DNA from: CAIWHR01 sp963713275
GTDB taxonomy: Bacteria > Pseudomonadota > Gammaproteobacteria > Burkholderiales > Casimicrobiaceae
Assembly (NCBI GenBank): GCA_963713275.1
Contig: CAVQLG010000012.1
Span: 16,508 to 80,507, forward strand
Length of the DNA: 64,000 bases
Direction: 5' to 3'
The position numbers and the translations under genes are program-made. Each line of letters begins with the position of its first letter. The first letter of the stretch is position 1. The notes under the pieces were generated by a model. The model ran no database searches, was not told where the DNA came from, and was given only the letters and a program-made list of their open reading frames with translations. Below, piece after piece: positions 17,401-25,685 of this stretch.

Positions 17401-18438
17401 ATGCCGCACGAGATTACCATAAAGCCCAGCGACCACCGCTTCGCCTGCCCCGAAGGTGACAGTGTTCTCACCGCGGCGATGGCCGCGGATTTCATGCTTC
17501 CGTACGGTTGCCGCAACGGTGCCTGCGGCACCTGCAAAGGCCGCGTCCTGTCCGGCGAAGTCGACTACGGCGCACACCAGGCGAGCACGCTCACCGACGA
17601 CGACAAGCGCAAGGGACTCGCGCTGTTCTGCGTCGCGAAGCCGCGCACCGATCTCGTGATCGAGGTGAAGGAGGTTCGACGCGCCGGCGACGTCCAGGTC
17701 CGCCGGCTGCCCTGCCGCATCGAGACCCTCGAGCGCGCCGCCGCGGACGTCGCCATCGTCCGCCTCAAGCTGCCGGCGAACGAGCGGCTGCAGTACCTCG
17801 CGGGCCAGTACATCGACCTCCTGCTCAAGGACGGGCGGCGGCGCAGCTTCTCGCTGGCCACGCCGCCGCACGACGACGCACTGCTCGAGCTCCACGTCCG
17901 GCACATCCCCGGTGGGTTTTTCACGGAGCAGCTCTTCCACGAGTTCAAGGGTCGCGAGATCCTGCGTTTCGAGGGGCCTCTCGGCTCGTTCTACCTGCGC
18001 GAGGATTCCGACCGGCCGGTGATCCTGGTGGCCGGTGGCACCGGCTTCGCGCCGATCAAGGCCATCGTCGAGCACGCCCTGTACCACCGGCTCGATGCGC
18101 GACGCTCCTTCGTCCTGTATTGGGGCGTGCGCGGTAGGAAAGACCTCTACCTGCCCGACCTGCCGGGCCGATGGCAGCAGCCGGGACGCAACTTCACGTT
18201 CGTTCCGGTCCTCTCCGAGCCGGCCGTGGACGACGGGTGGACCGGGCGCACCGGTCTCGTTCACCAGGCAGTGCTCGACGATTACCCGAGCCTCGCGGCG
18301 TACGACGTCTACGCCTGCGGCGCGCCCGCCATGGTGGACGTGGCCCGTGCAACGTTCAGCGAAGCGCGCGCCTTGCCACCCGACCGGTTCTTCGCCGACA
18401 GCTTCACGTACGGCGCCGCGTCCGAGCCGGCGCGCTGA
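17401..18438 (+). CDS. Ferredoxin-flavin oxidoreductase (CDP-6-deoxy-glucoseen reductase type)
   Basis: The 345-residue protein joins a plant-type 2Fe-2S ferredoxin domain (residues about 1-90, with GCRNGACGTCKG and a fourth cysteine in LFCVAKP) to an FAD/NAD reductase module (RRSFSLATPP for FAD, VAGGTGFAPIKAIVE for NAD). Homologues are annotated as CDP-6-deoxy-delta-3,4-glucoseen reductase, and similar modules act as reductases for oxygenases. No matching sugar or oxygenase genes are nearby, so its electron acceptor is unknown. In betaproteobacteria this gene is often near ubiA, as here. Confidence 0.85.
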   Translation: MPHEITIKPSDHRFACPEGDSVLTAAMAADFMLPYGCRNGACGTCKGRVLSGEVDYGAHQASTLTDDDKRKGLALFCVAKPRTDLVIEVKEVRRAGDVQVRRLPCRIETLERAAADVAIVRLKLPANERLQYLAGQYIDLLLKDGRRRSFSLATPPHDDALLELHVRHIPGGFFTEQLFHEFKGREILRFEGPLGSFYLREDSDRPVILVAGGTGFAPIKAIVEHALYHRLDARRSFVLYWGVRGRKDLYLPDLPGRWQQPGRNFTFVPVLSEPAVDDGWTGRTGLVHQAVLDDYPSLAAYDVYACGAPAMVDVARATFSEARALPPDRFFADSFTYGAASEPAR

Positions 18439-18497
18439 AAGGTGCGCGATGCGATCGCCGTGGGGCCCCCGAGCGACCCGCGAGACGAAGTGCGAGA

Positions 18498-19694
18498 TCA
18501 GCCCCCGGTGCGGTCGAGCTCCGCGACCGCGAGCTTCAGCGCAGCGGCCAGATGCGCGTTTGCCTCCGCATCGCGGCCAAGCTCCCGGAAGAGCTCGCCC
18601 AAGGCCAGATGCGTGCGATGCGAACGCAGGAGGGCGAGGCTCGCCTCGAGATAGGTCTGCGCCTTGCCCCAGAGCTGTTGGCGCTGGCAGAGCGCGCCGA
18701 GCGAGCGCAGCAGCACCGCATCCTGGTCGTGTTCCTGCAGCCAGCGTTCGGCCTGCTCCAGTTGCCGCGTCGGATCGTCCGGCCGGCACGCAGCGTAGAG
18801 CTCGACCAGCGCCGAATCCCAGGTACGTTCCAGACTGCGCGTCAGCGCTTCGGCGGCTTCGCGGTCGGCCCCGAGGGCGAGGAAGCTGCTCGCCGCCGCG
18901 CGCGCGACCTTGGGCAGCCGTTGCTCGGCGTCGGAGAGCCGGTTCCAGTAGGCGCGCAGGCCGGCGGGATCATGGCGGCGAGCGGCGAGCTCGGCCGCGT
19001 GGGCAGCCGCCCGGAGGTGATCGGCGTCCTCCGCGCGGTAGACCTTGCGCTTCACCAGCTGATCGACGAGCGGCGGGATGTCGGCCCAGCGACCGGCCGC
19101 CTGCAGCGCCCGCAGCTCGAGGCGCAGCGCGGCGGTGTGCAGACCCGCTTCCTTGCGCAGTGTCTGCAGTACCGCGAGCGCCTCGATCGGCTGGCGCTGA
19201 GCAAGCTTGATCTCGGCCTCGAGCATCAGCCGCGGCACCGCCAGCGCGCTGACCTGAGCGTCCGCGCGCGCGAGCAGCGTGTTCGCCGCTGCGAAGTCGC
19301 GCGTTTCCATCGCCGCGCGCGCACCGACCAGTGCCGACAGCCCCGAGGACTGCGGGATGGCGAGCGCCTCGGCGGCGAGCTTGCGCGATCGCCCGTAGCG
19401 GCCTTCGAGCAGCGCCACGACTGCGGCGTCGTTCTTGGCACGCGCGCGCTCCAACTGCGCGCGATGGCGCGCGCGACGCACCTCCTCCGGCAGATCCATC
19501 GCGCGACGGACCACGCGCAGCAGCGCGTAAGCGCCGATGAACACCCCAACCAGCACCACCAGCAGCAGGTTGAGCGCCAACTCGACGCGATAAGGCGGCG
19601 CGACGAACAGCGCATATCCGGAACTGATCTTGAGCGCCAGCGCCACGCCGACCGCGGCAGCGGCGAGCAGCAGAAACCAGAACAGGACGCGCAC
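18498..19694 (-). CDS. hemY: HemY, TPR membrane protein of the heme operon
   Basis: The 398-residue protein has two N-terminal membrane helices (LFWFLLLAAAAVGVALAL and LNLLLVVLVGVFIGAYALL) followed by a large TPR-type helical domain on the periplasmic or cytoplasmic face. This is the gamma/betaproteobacterial HemY, not the protoporphyrinogen oxidase of the same name. Its role in tetrapyrrole synthesis is still unclear. It follows hemX by 7 bases on the same strand. The usual arrangement is hemC-hemD-hemX-hemY; here hemC-hemD is 1 kb further upstream. Confidence 0.9.
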   Translation of the reverse strand: MRVLFWFLLLAAAAVGVALALKISSGYALFVAPPYRVELALNLLLVVLVGVFIGAYALLRVVRRAMDLPEEVRRARHRAQLERARAKNDAAVVALLEGRYGRSRKLAAEALAIPQSSGLSALVGARAAMETRDFAAANTLLARADAQVSALAVPRLMLEAEIKLAQRQPIEALAVLQTLRKEAGLHTAALRLELRALQAAGRWADIPPLVDQLVKRKVYRAEDADHLRAAAHAAELAARRHDPAGLRAYWNRLSDAEQRLPKVARAAASSFLALGADREAAEALTRSLERTWDSALVELYAACRPDDPTRQLEQAERWLQEHDQDAVLLRSLGALCQRQQLWGKAQTYLEASLALLRSHRTHLALGELFRELGRDAEANAHLAAALKLAVAELDRTGG

Positions 19695-19701
19695 GGGGCC
19701 G

Positions 19702-20811
19702 CTACTTCGGCGCGGCGCGGCCCGCGGCGCGTTCCTGCGCGAGCTTGAGCGCGCGCAGCGCTTCGAGGCTGCCGGACAGGTCCGGCACGCTGCCCGCGGT
19801 CGGCGCGGCGGCGGCCTGCTTGAGCGACGCCTGCAACGCCTGCACCGGCTTGGTTCGCAGGTCGAAATACTGCTTGAGCCAGTCGTCCGCGGCCGCGAGG
19901 TCGGCCCGAAAGCTCGCCTGGTCGCGGTTGAGCAACGCGATGCGCGCGGACAGCAGGCGGAGCCGCAAGTTCTCGCGCAGGAAATAGCTCTGCGGCGGCG
20001 GCACGAGCGGCGCTGCCGGCCGATCCGAAACCTCGATTCTCACCAACTGCCGCAGATCCGACCACGCGTCGCGCAGCAGGGCGCGCCACGCGGGTTCGCC
20101 GGGGCCGGGCGCCGGTTCCGGCAGGGGCGGTGGGATCCGCTCGTCGCGCGCAAGGGCCAGCGTGTCGACCGCGGCGATCGCCTGGTCGAGCCTCAGCGAC
20201 AGCCCGGTGACGTCAACGTACGGCGTGGCCTTCAGCGTGTCGATGTCGCGCGCGAGTGCCCGCCGCAGCGCCAGCGTCTGCGGCCGGTCGAGCCGCTGCA
20301 GCTTGGCGTCGGCGAGCTGAAGGGCGGCAAGCGCCGACGGTACGTTGCCCGCGAGTTGCAGTTGCTGGCTCGCGATCAGCAGCGCGTGCTCGACCTCGGT
20401 GAACGCGATCTCGTCGCGCGATGGCGCGAGATCGCGGTACAGCGCCTCGAGCGCCGCCTGCTGCGTCTGCGACTCGGCAAGCCGTGCTTCGAGCAGCGCG
20501 GTCTTCGCCTGCACGTCGCGCAGATCGGTCGCGAACTGCTCCTGCGCCCGGCCGACGGCCGTGCCGGCAGCCTCGACCGCGCCCAGGCGCTGCGCGACTT
20601 CGGTGCGCAGGACCTCGTTGCCCCGCCGCGCATCGAGCCAGCCGATGGCGAGCGCAACGGCCATGCCCGTGGCGACGACGGCGACCATGCGGCGCGTGAC
20701 GCCCGTCCCCTCGCCGGCGCGCCCGGCGACGGGCAACGGGGCAACCTCGCTCGGCGGCTCGCGCGCGGCGGCAACGGCGGAGGGCGTCTCGGAATCGACC
20801 ATGGCGACCAT
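19702..20811 (-). CDS. hemX: HemX, uroporphyrinogen-III C-methyltransferase-like membrane protein
   Basis: The 369-residue protein has a short cytoplasmic tail, one membrane helix (MVAVVATGMAVALAIGWLDA), a coiled-coil region (about residues 70-130, AQRLGAVEAAGTAVGRAQEQ and onwards) and a conserved C-terminal domain with LVRIEVSDRP and YFLRENLRLRLLSARIALL. It is the HemX family; despite the database name it lacks a methyltransferase fold and its job in heme synthesis is unsettled. ATG codons at 20811 and 20802 are both possible starts. Confidence 0.9.
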   Translation of the reverse strand: MVAMVDSETPSAVAAAREPPSEVAPLPVAGRAGEGTGVTRRMVAVVATGMAVALAIGWLDARRGNEVLRTEVAQRLGAVEAAGTAVGRAQEQFATDLRDVQAKTALLEARLAESQTQQAALEALYRDLAPSRDEIAFTEVEHALLIASQQLQLAGNVPSALAALQLADAKLQRLDRPQTLALRRALARDIDTLKATPYVDVTGLSLRLDQAIAAVDTLALARDERIPPPLPEPAPGPGEPAWRALLRDAWSDLRQLVRIEVSDRPAAPLVPPPQSYFLRENLRLRLLSARIALLNRDQASFRADLAAADDWLKQYFDLRTKPVQALQASLKQAAAAPTAGSVPDLSGSLEALRALKLAQERAAGRAAPK

Positions 20812-21022
20812 GTGGATGGACGACTTGAAATTCTATCAGCGGGCGCCGGCGCGCCTGCCGCCGCGGGTGCGGCCGGCGAACAAAACCGTGCCCGCCGTGC
20901 ATTCCGCGCAACGGATTTGGCTCGGTGAACGCCGTCGACTACAATCGCCTCTGGCGCTGCGTGACCCGGCCCGCGGGTGCGCACCGCCGCGACCTCCCCG
21001 TGCCGCCGGCCCGCCCGCGCCC

Positions 21023-21745
21023 GTGACCCTGTTCGTGTACCTGATCGGCGCCGCCGTCGCGTTCGCGCTGGGATTTGCGCTCGGTCGCCGGCGTGGCGGG
21101 ACAACCCTCCCCTCGCCTTCGCCCTCGCCGGTGCCCGCGCCGCCGGCACTGCGCGCGCCGGCTGCTCCCAGCGTTGCGCCACCGGGACCCGCCGCGGCGT
21201 CGCCCGCAGCCGGAGCCCAGGCCGGGCCCGCTCCGCCGGCGACCACGTCCGTCGCCGACGCGTCGGCCCGTCCCGACGCGGCCGGCGAGTGCGGCCGGCT
21301 CGTGCGCAGCTACGAAGCCGAGATCGCGCAGCTCCGGCGCGCCCTCGCCGATGGCGACGCGCACCGCCTGCAGCTTGCCGCCTTCGCACAGGACCGACGG
21401 CAGCTCTACGACGCACTGGCGCGGGCGCGGGCGGAAACCGCGCGCTACCGCGAGTTGGTCGTCGACCTCGAGAATAACGCGCCACCGGTGCTGTTCGGTC
21501 CGGCAGCACCCGACGACCTCAAGCTCATCGTCGGCGTCGGGCCGGTGCTCGAGCGCATGCTGCATCGGCTCGGGATCACGACCTACAGCCAGATCGCCCG
21601 CTGGTCCGAACGCGACGTCGACGCGTTCGACGCCCAGCTCGCGGAGTTTCCCGGGCGCATCCGCCGCGACGCCTGGGTGACGCAGGCGCGCGCGCTGCAC
21701 GCGAGCAAGTACGGCGCGGCGAGCGGTTCGGGATCGCGCCGCTGA
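21023..21745 (+). CDS. Membrane-anchored helix-hairpin-helix protein
   Basis: The 240-residue product starts at a GTG with one membrane helix (LFVYLIGAAVAFALGFALG), then a Pro/Ala-rich linker (about residues 30-90), a short coiled coil, and a C-terminal HhH domain (DDLKLIVGVGPVLERMLHRL) of the kind seen in proteins named after ribosomal L21 or NuoE in databases. The HhH part may bind DNA or protein. The gene lies on the opposite strand between hemD-side and hemX-side genes and so splits the hem cluster. No function is known to me. Confidence 0.7.
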   Translation: MTLFVYLIGAAVAFALGFALGRRRGGTTLPSPSPSPVPAPPALRAPAAPSVAPPGPAAASPAAGAQAGPAPPATTSVADASARPDAAGECGRLVRSYEAEIAQLRRALADGDAHRLQLAAFAQDRRQLYDALARARAETARYRELVVDLENNAPPVLFGPAAPDDLKLIVGVGPVLERMLHRLGITTYSQIARWSERDVDAFDAQLAEFPGRIRRDAWVTQARALHASKYGAASGSGSRR

Positions 21746-21887
21746 CCGGCCCGCCTGCGGCACGCCCGCACACACTGCCGGTCCGCTCGTCCGTTCCCGT
21801 CGCGGTGCGCGCCGCTTGGGGCCCATCGGGCGGGCGCGGTTGCGGCTCGCGCCCGTCCGCGATCGACCCCGCTGTCCGGCCGACGCC

Positions 21888-22838
21888 TCAACGCGCGAGC
21901 TCGGGGATCGGCGCCGGCAGCGGCTTGCCGGCAAACCACGCGTCGAGGTTCGCCCGGCAGAGGTCGGCCATCGCCTGCCGCGCCTCCCGCGTGGCGCTGC
22001 CGACGTGCGGCAGGAGTACGACGTTATCCATCGCGACCAGCGCCGGCGGCACGGTCGGCTCGTCAGCGAAGACGTCGAGGCCCGCGCCCCGGATCACCCC
22101 TCGCTGCAGCGCGTCGACCAGCGCCGGCTCGTCGACAATCGAGCCGCGCGCGACGTTGATGAGCGTGCCCTTGCTGCCCAGGGCCGCCAGCACGCGGGCG
22201 TCGACGAGGTTGCGCGTCGCCGCACCGCCGGGACAGGCGACGATCAGGAAATCGACCTCCGCGGCAAGCGTCACCAGGTCGGGCACGTACCGCCAGGCGA
22301 GCTCCGCCTGCGGCCTGCGGCGGGTGTACGAGACGATCATGTCCATCGCCGCGAGCCGGCGCGCGATCGCCCGGCCGATGCGCCCCAGCCCGAGGATACC
22401 GGCCTTCTTTCCTGCGAGCCGCGTGGTGAGCGCCGGTGCGCCGTGCAGCCAGGCGCCGGCCCGCACGAAGCGGTCGGCCTGCACGAAACCGCGGGCCGTC
22501 ATCAGCACCAGCCCGGCGGCGACGTCGGCCACGTCGCTGGTCAGCACGTCCGGGGTGTGACCGACCATGATGCCGCGCGCCCGGCAGTACTCGACGGGCA
22601 CGCCGTCGTAACCCACCCCGAAGACCGAGATCACTTCGAGCTCGGGCAACGCGTCGAGGAGCGAAACGCCGGTGATCGTGCCCCCGCCTTGCACGAGCCC
22701 GCGTATCCGCGGGCCGACGCTGGCCAGCAGCGCCTGCCGATCCGCGGCCGCCAGGAGGTCGTGGCAGCCGTAGTCGCGCCGCAGCGGCTCGTCGAGGAAC
22801 GGCGGCAGGGCTGCGGTCACGAGGATATCGACGGTCAT
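21888..22838 (-). CDS. D-isomer-specific 2-hydroxyacid dehydrogenase
   Basis: The 316-residue protein has the family layout: an N-terminal substrate domain, the NAD-binding GLGRIGRAIARRLAAM near residue 155, and the catalytic Arg (NVARGSIVDE), Glu (DVFADEP) and His (LLPHVGSATRE). It probably reduces glyoxylate, hydroxypyruvate or a related 2-keto acid. Its start lies 4 bases after the hemD stop on the same strand, so it is likely to be transcribed with hemC-hemD, an unusual position. Confidence 0.88.
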   Translation of the reverse strand: MTVDILVTAALPPFLDEPLRRDYGCHDLLAAADRQALLASVGPRIRGLVQGGGTITGVSLLDALPELEVISVFGVGYDGVPVEYCRARGIMVGHTPDVLTSDVADVAAGLVLMTARGFVQADRFVRAGAWLHGAPALTTRLAGKKAGILGLGRIGRAIARRLAAMDMIVSYTRRRPQAELAWRYVPDLVTLAAEVDFLIVACPGGAATRNLVDARVLAALGSKGTLINVARGSIVDEPALVDALQRGVIRGAGLDVFADEPTVPPALVAMDNVVLLPHVGSATREARQAMADLCRANLDAWFAGKPLPAPIPELAR

Positions 22839-22842
22839 CAGT

Positions 22843-23640
22843 TCATCCCTGGCGGGCGTGGGGCAGCGCCCAGGCGAGCAGCCCGGCGACGAGTCCCGCG
22901 TCGCCGCCGCCGGTCTCGACGACTGCGAGGCCAAGTTCGCGGGCGTGCGCCGCGATGCGCGGGTGGGGAACGAGCGTCGGGCACGCGCGCCACGCGTCGC
23001 GCGTGCGCGCGTCGGCACGCGACCACAGGTTGTCGAGGCCCTCGCTCGAGGTCACCGTGACGACTGCGATCCGCCCGGCGCGGAACGCTTCGTCGAGGCC
23101 GTCGACGCGGGCCGGCGGCGCGCGCCGGTAGCACGGCACGATCTCGACGCTGGCGCCACGCGCGCGCAGCGCATCGGCGAGGAACTCGCGGCCGCCGTCG
23201 CCGCGGAAGATCACGATCCGCCGCGCGCCCACGTCGGAAAGCACCGGCAGCGCGAGCAGCCCCTCGCTGTCGAAGGTCGTGGCGGGGATCTCAACTTGCG
23301 GCACGCCCAGCGCGCCGAGTGCTTCGGCGGTTCCCGGACCCGGCGCCAAGGCGACCAGGCGCGCGGGCCAGCGGCCGGCCGGCGGCACACCGAACTCCGC
23401 GGCGTTGGCGGACACGAACACCGCGATGTCGTAGCGATCGAGCGCCGCGTGCGCGCGCGCGAGCGGCGCCGGATCGACGGGCGGCAGAATCGCGATCGCC
23501 GGAAAGATCACCGGCTGCGCGCCCAGCGCGGCGATCCGAGCCGCGAACGACGCCGCCTGGCGCGCTGGCCGCGTAACCAGCACCCCGATACCGCTCAGTG
23601 GTCCGCGCGCAAGCGGCGCGCGATCGAGCGGATGGACCAT
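22843..23640 (-). CDS. hemD: Uroporphyrinogen-III synthase
   Basis: The 265-residue protein fits HemD: GVLVTRPARQAASFAARI at the start, a two-lobed Rossmann-like structure, IVIFRGDGGREFLADALRAR in the second half and the TVTSSEGLDNL loop. HemD closes and inverts ring D of hydroxymethylbilane. The family is weakly conserved, but the position 8 bases behind hemC settles the call. The start at 23640 gives a normal family length. Confidence 0.9.
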   Translation of the reverse strand: MVHPLDRAPLARGPLSGIGVLVTRPARQAASFAARIAALGAQPVIFPAIAILPPVDPAPLARAHAALDRYDIAVFVSANAAEFGVPPAGRWPARLVALAPGPGTAEALGALGVPQVEIPATTFDSEGLLALPVLSDVGARRIVIFRGDGGREFLADALRARGASVEIVPCYRRAPPARVDGLDEAFRAGRIAVVTVTSSEGLDNLWSRADARTRDAWRACPTLVPHPRIAAHARELGLAVVETGGGDAGLVAGLLAWALPHARQG

Positions 23641-23648
23641 CGGACGCG

Positions 23649-24587
23649 TTAGCCGCCGCAGAGGCGGCCGGCGCCCCGGCGCAGGAAATCGTCGGCGAGC
23701 GCGAAACCCAGCGCCTCGGCGCCGTCCGCGTCGACGACCGGGGCACTCGTGTCCCCGCGCAGCACGTCCTTGCCGTCGCGACTCGCGAGCAGCCCGCGCA
23801 GCCAGAGCTCGCCGTGGCGAAAGACGGCGTGGCCCGCGAGCGGCGTGTGGCAGCTTCCCGCGAGCCCGCGCGAGAACGCGCGCTCCGCGGTCACCGCGAG
23901 CGTCGTCTGCGCGTCGGCCAGCGGCGCGAGCGCCGCGACGAGGTCGGGGCGGTCGGCACGGCATTCGAGCGCCAGCGCGCCCTGCCCGACCGCGGGCAAG
24001 CTCTCCTCGGGATCGAGCAGCGCGGTGATGCGCTCGCCGAAACCCAGCCGCCGCAACCCCGCGGCGGCGAGAATGACGGCGTCGAAATGCCCCTCGTCGA
24101 GCTTGCGCAGCCGCGTCATGACGTTCCCGCGCAGCGGCTCGATCGCGAGCAGCGGATCGCGCTCGAGCAGCTGCGCGGCGCGCCGCAGGCTCGACGTGCC
24201 GACGCGCGCGCCGCCGGGGAGCTGCGCGAGGTCGAGGTAGTGGTTGGAGACGAAGGCGTCGCGCGCATCCTCGCGCGTCGTGATCGCCGCCAGCGCGAAG
24301 CCTACGGGCATCTCCATCGGCACGTCCTTCAGCGAATGCACCGCGAGGTCGGCGCGCCCCTCGGCCATCGCCACCTCGAGCTCCTTGATGAACAGCCCCT
24401 TGCCGCCGAGGTCGGCGAGCGGCTGGTCGAGGATCCGGTCGCCTTGCGTCGTCACGCCGAGGAGGTCGATCGGGCAATCCGGGTACAGCGCAGCGAGGTG
24501 GTCGCGGACGTGCCGCGCCTGCCACATCGCCAGCGCGGACTCGCGCGTCGCGATGGTGAGCCGCCGGGGGGTGAGCGTCGAAGCCAT
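23649..24587 (-). CDS. hemC: Porphobilinogen deaminase (hydroxymethylbilane synthase)
   Basis: The 312-residue protein shows all HemC blocks: IATRESALAMWQARHV, the VTTQGDRILD segment with catalytic Asp region, HSLKDVPMEMP, RVGTSSLRRAAQLL and the cofactor-binding cysteine in LAGSCHTPLAGHA. It polymerises four porphobilinogens into hydroxymethylbilane, which HemD uses next. It is the first gene of the hemC-hemD-dehydrogenase run on the minus strand. The region upstream (24588-24756) separates it from the iclR-type gene. Confidence 0.95.
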   Translation of the reverse strand: MASTLTPRRLTIATRESALAMWQARHVRDHLAALYPDCPIDLLGVTTQGDRILDQPLADLGGKGLFIKELEVAMAEGRADLAVHSLKDVPMEMPVGFALAAITTREDARDAFVSNHYLDLAQLPGGARVGTSSLRRAAQLLERDPLLAIEPLRGNVMTRLRKLDEGHFDAVILAAAGLRRLGFGERITALLDPEESLPAVGQGALALECRADRPDLVAALAPLADAQTTLAVTAERAFSRGLAGSCHTPLAGHAVFRHGELWLRGLLASRDGKDVLRGDTSAPVVDADGAEALGFALADDFLRRGAGRLCGG

Positions 24588-24756
24588 GTGGGGCTCTCCG
24601 GGAAAGGCCAGGCGATCGCACCGGGGGTGCCCGCGGGCGCGCCCGTCACGGCGCGTCGGAGCGACGGATTCTAGCAGGTCGCCGCGCCCGCAGCCCGGCC
24701 TTCCCCAAGGGCGCGCACCGGCGCCGCGGGCCGGTGACGATATCCGCGTCAGCCTC

Positions 24757-25566
24757 TCACGCCCGACCGCGCCGGCCGGCGGGCGTGGGCGCTTGGCGCG
24801 TGCGCATCGACCGCACGTAGCCGAGACGGCGGCTGACGAGCTCGCCGGCGCTCTTCAGCGCGTCGATCAGCGCCTCCTTGCGTGCCAGCATCCGCTCCGC
24901 CGGGCCGGAAACGCTGATGGCGCCCACCACCGCGCCGGTATAGTCGTAGACCGGGACCGCGAGGCAGTACAGTCCCACTTCGACCCCCTCGTCGTCGACG
25001 GCGCAGCCGCTGCTGCGCGCCTTGGCGAGCTCCTCGTTGAGCCGCACCCGGTCGACGACGGTGCGCTCGGTCAGCCGGACCAGCTTCTTCTCGAGCACGC
25101 GGTCGACCTCCTCGATCGGCAGGTTGGCGAGGATGATCTTGCCCAGCGCCGTGCAGTAGGCGGGGCGCCGGCTGCCGAGCCGCGCCGTGGTCTGGATCGA
25201 TCCCGTCCCCTCGGCCTTGTACAGGTAGACCACGTCGCCGTTGTTGTAGACGCCGAGGAACGACGTCTCGCCGGTGACCTCCGAGAGCTCGCGCAGGTGG
25301 GGAATCGCCACGTCGACGATGTCCTGGCCGGCGAGGCCGCTGACGCCGATCTCCAGCGCCTTCAGGCCCAGCGTGTACCTCTCGCTGTCGACGTTCCACT
25401 CGACGTAGTCGCGCGCTGCCAGGATTTCGAGGATCCGGTACGCCGTGGTCTTGGGCATGCCCGCGCCCCGCGCGATCTCGACCAGCGACAGCCCCTTGGG
25501 GTGCTGGGCGACGAATTCGAGGATGTTGAGCGTCTTGTCGACGCCGGTGTTGATCTTCTCGGTCAT
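24757..25566 (-). CDS. IclR-family transcriptional regulator
   Basis: The 269-residue protein has an N-terminal winged helix (LNILEFVAQHPKGLSLVEIA, GMPKTTAYRILEIL) and an IclR effector domain from about residue 80 (ETSFLGVYNNGDVVYLYKAE, RPAYCTALGKIILA, CLAVPVYDYTGAVVGAISVS). Such regulators usually control a neighbouring catabolic operon, and here the divergent gene set of three dehydrogenases is the obvious target. I chose the ATG at 25566 because the alternative ATG at 25578 falls inside a 16-base palindrome that looks like the operator. Confidence 0.9.
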   Translation of the reverse strand: MTEKINTGVDKTLNILEFVAQHPKGLSLVEIARGAGMPKTTAYRILEILAARDYVEWNVDSERYTLGLKALEIGVSGLAGQDIVDVAIPHLRELSEVTGETSFLGVYNNGDVVYLYKAEGTGSIQTTARLGSRRPAYCTALGKIILANLPIEEVDRVLEKKLVRLTERTVVDRVRLNEELAKARSSGCAVDDEGVEVGLYCLAVPVYDYTGAVVGAISVSGPAERMLARKEALIDALKSAGELVSRRLGYVRSMRTRQAPTPAGRRGRA

Positions 25567-25576
25567 CGCAGTGGCC

Positions 25577-25592
25577 ATTCCGAAAACGGAAT
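25577..25592. promoter_or_regulatory. Palindromic operator candidate (IclR-type)
   Basis: ATTCCGAAAACGGAAT is a near-perfect 16-base palindrome with half-sites ATTCCG and CGGAAT. It lies directly before the regulator start and 94 bases before the divergent dehydrogenase start. Its position suggests autoregulation and control of the operon. Confidence 0.6.
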
Positions 25593-25627
25593 GATGTTTC
25601 TTTTTTCGTCGTAGCACGGTAGCATAA

Positions 25628-25642
25628 CGGAACGTCATTCCG
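25628..25642. promoter_or_regulatory. Second operator candidate with the same half-sites
   Basis: CGGAACGTCATTCCG contains the same CGGAA and TTCCG half-sites in outward order around five bases, 36 bases from the first palindrome and 44 bases before the divergent gene. Two sites with shared half-sites in one divergent promoter support co-operative binding by the IclR-type regulator. Confidence 0.5.
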
Positions 25643-25685
25643 CAAACAGAGCAGACGATCGCCGCGTCCGCCCCCGAGCATCCCG

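Noticed and set aside
18498..19694. Protoporphyrinogen oxidase
   Set aside because: The name HemY is shared, but this protein has two membrane helices and TPR repeats and no FAD-binding motif.
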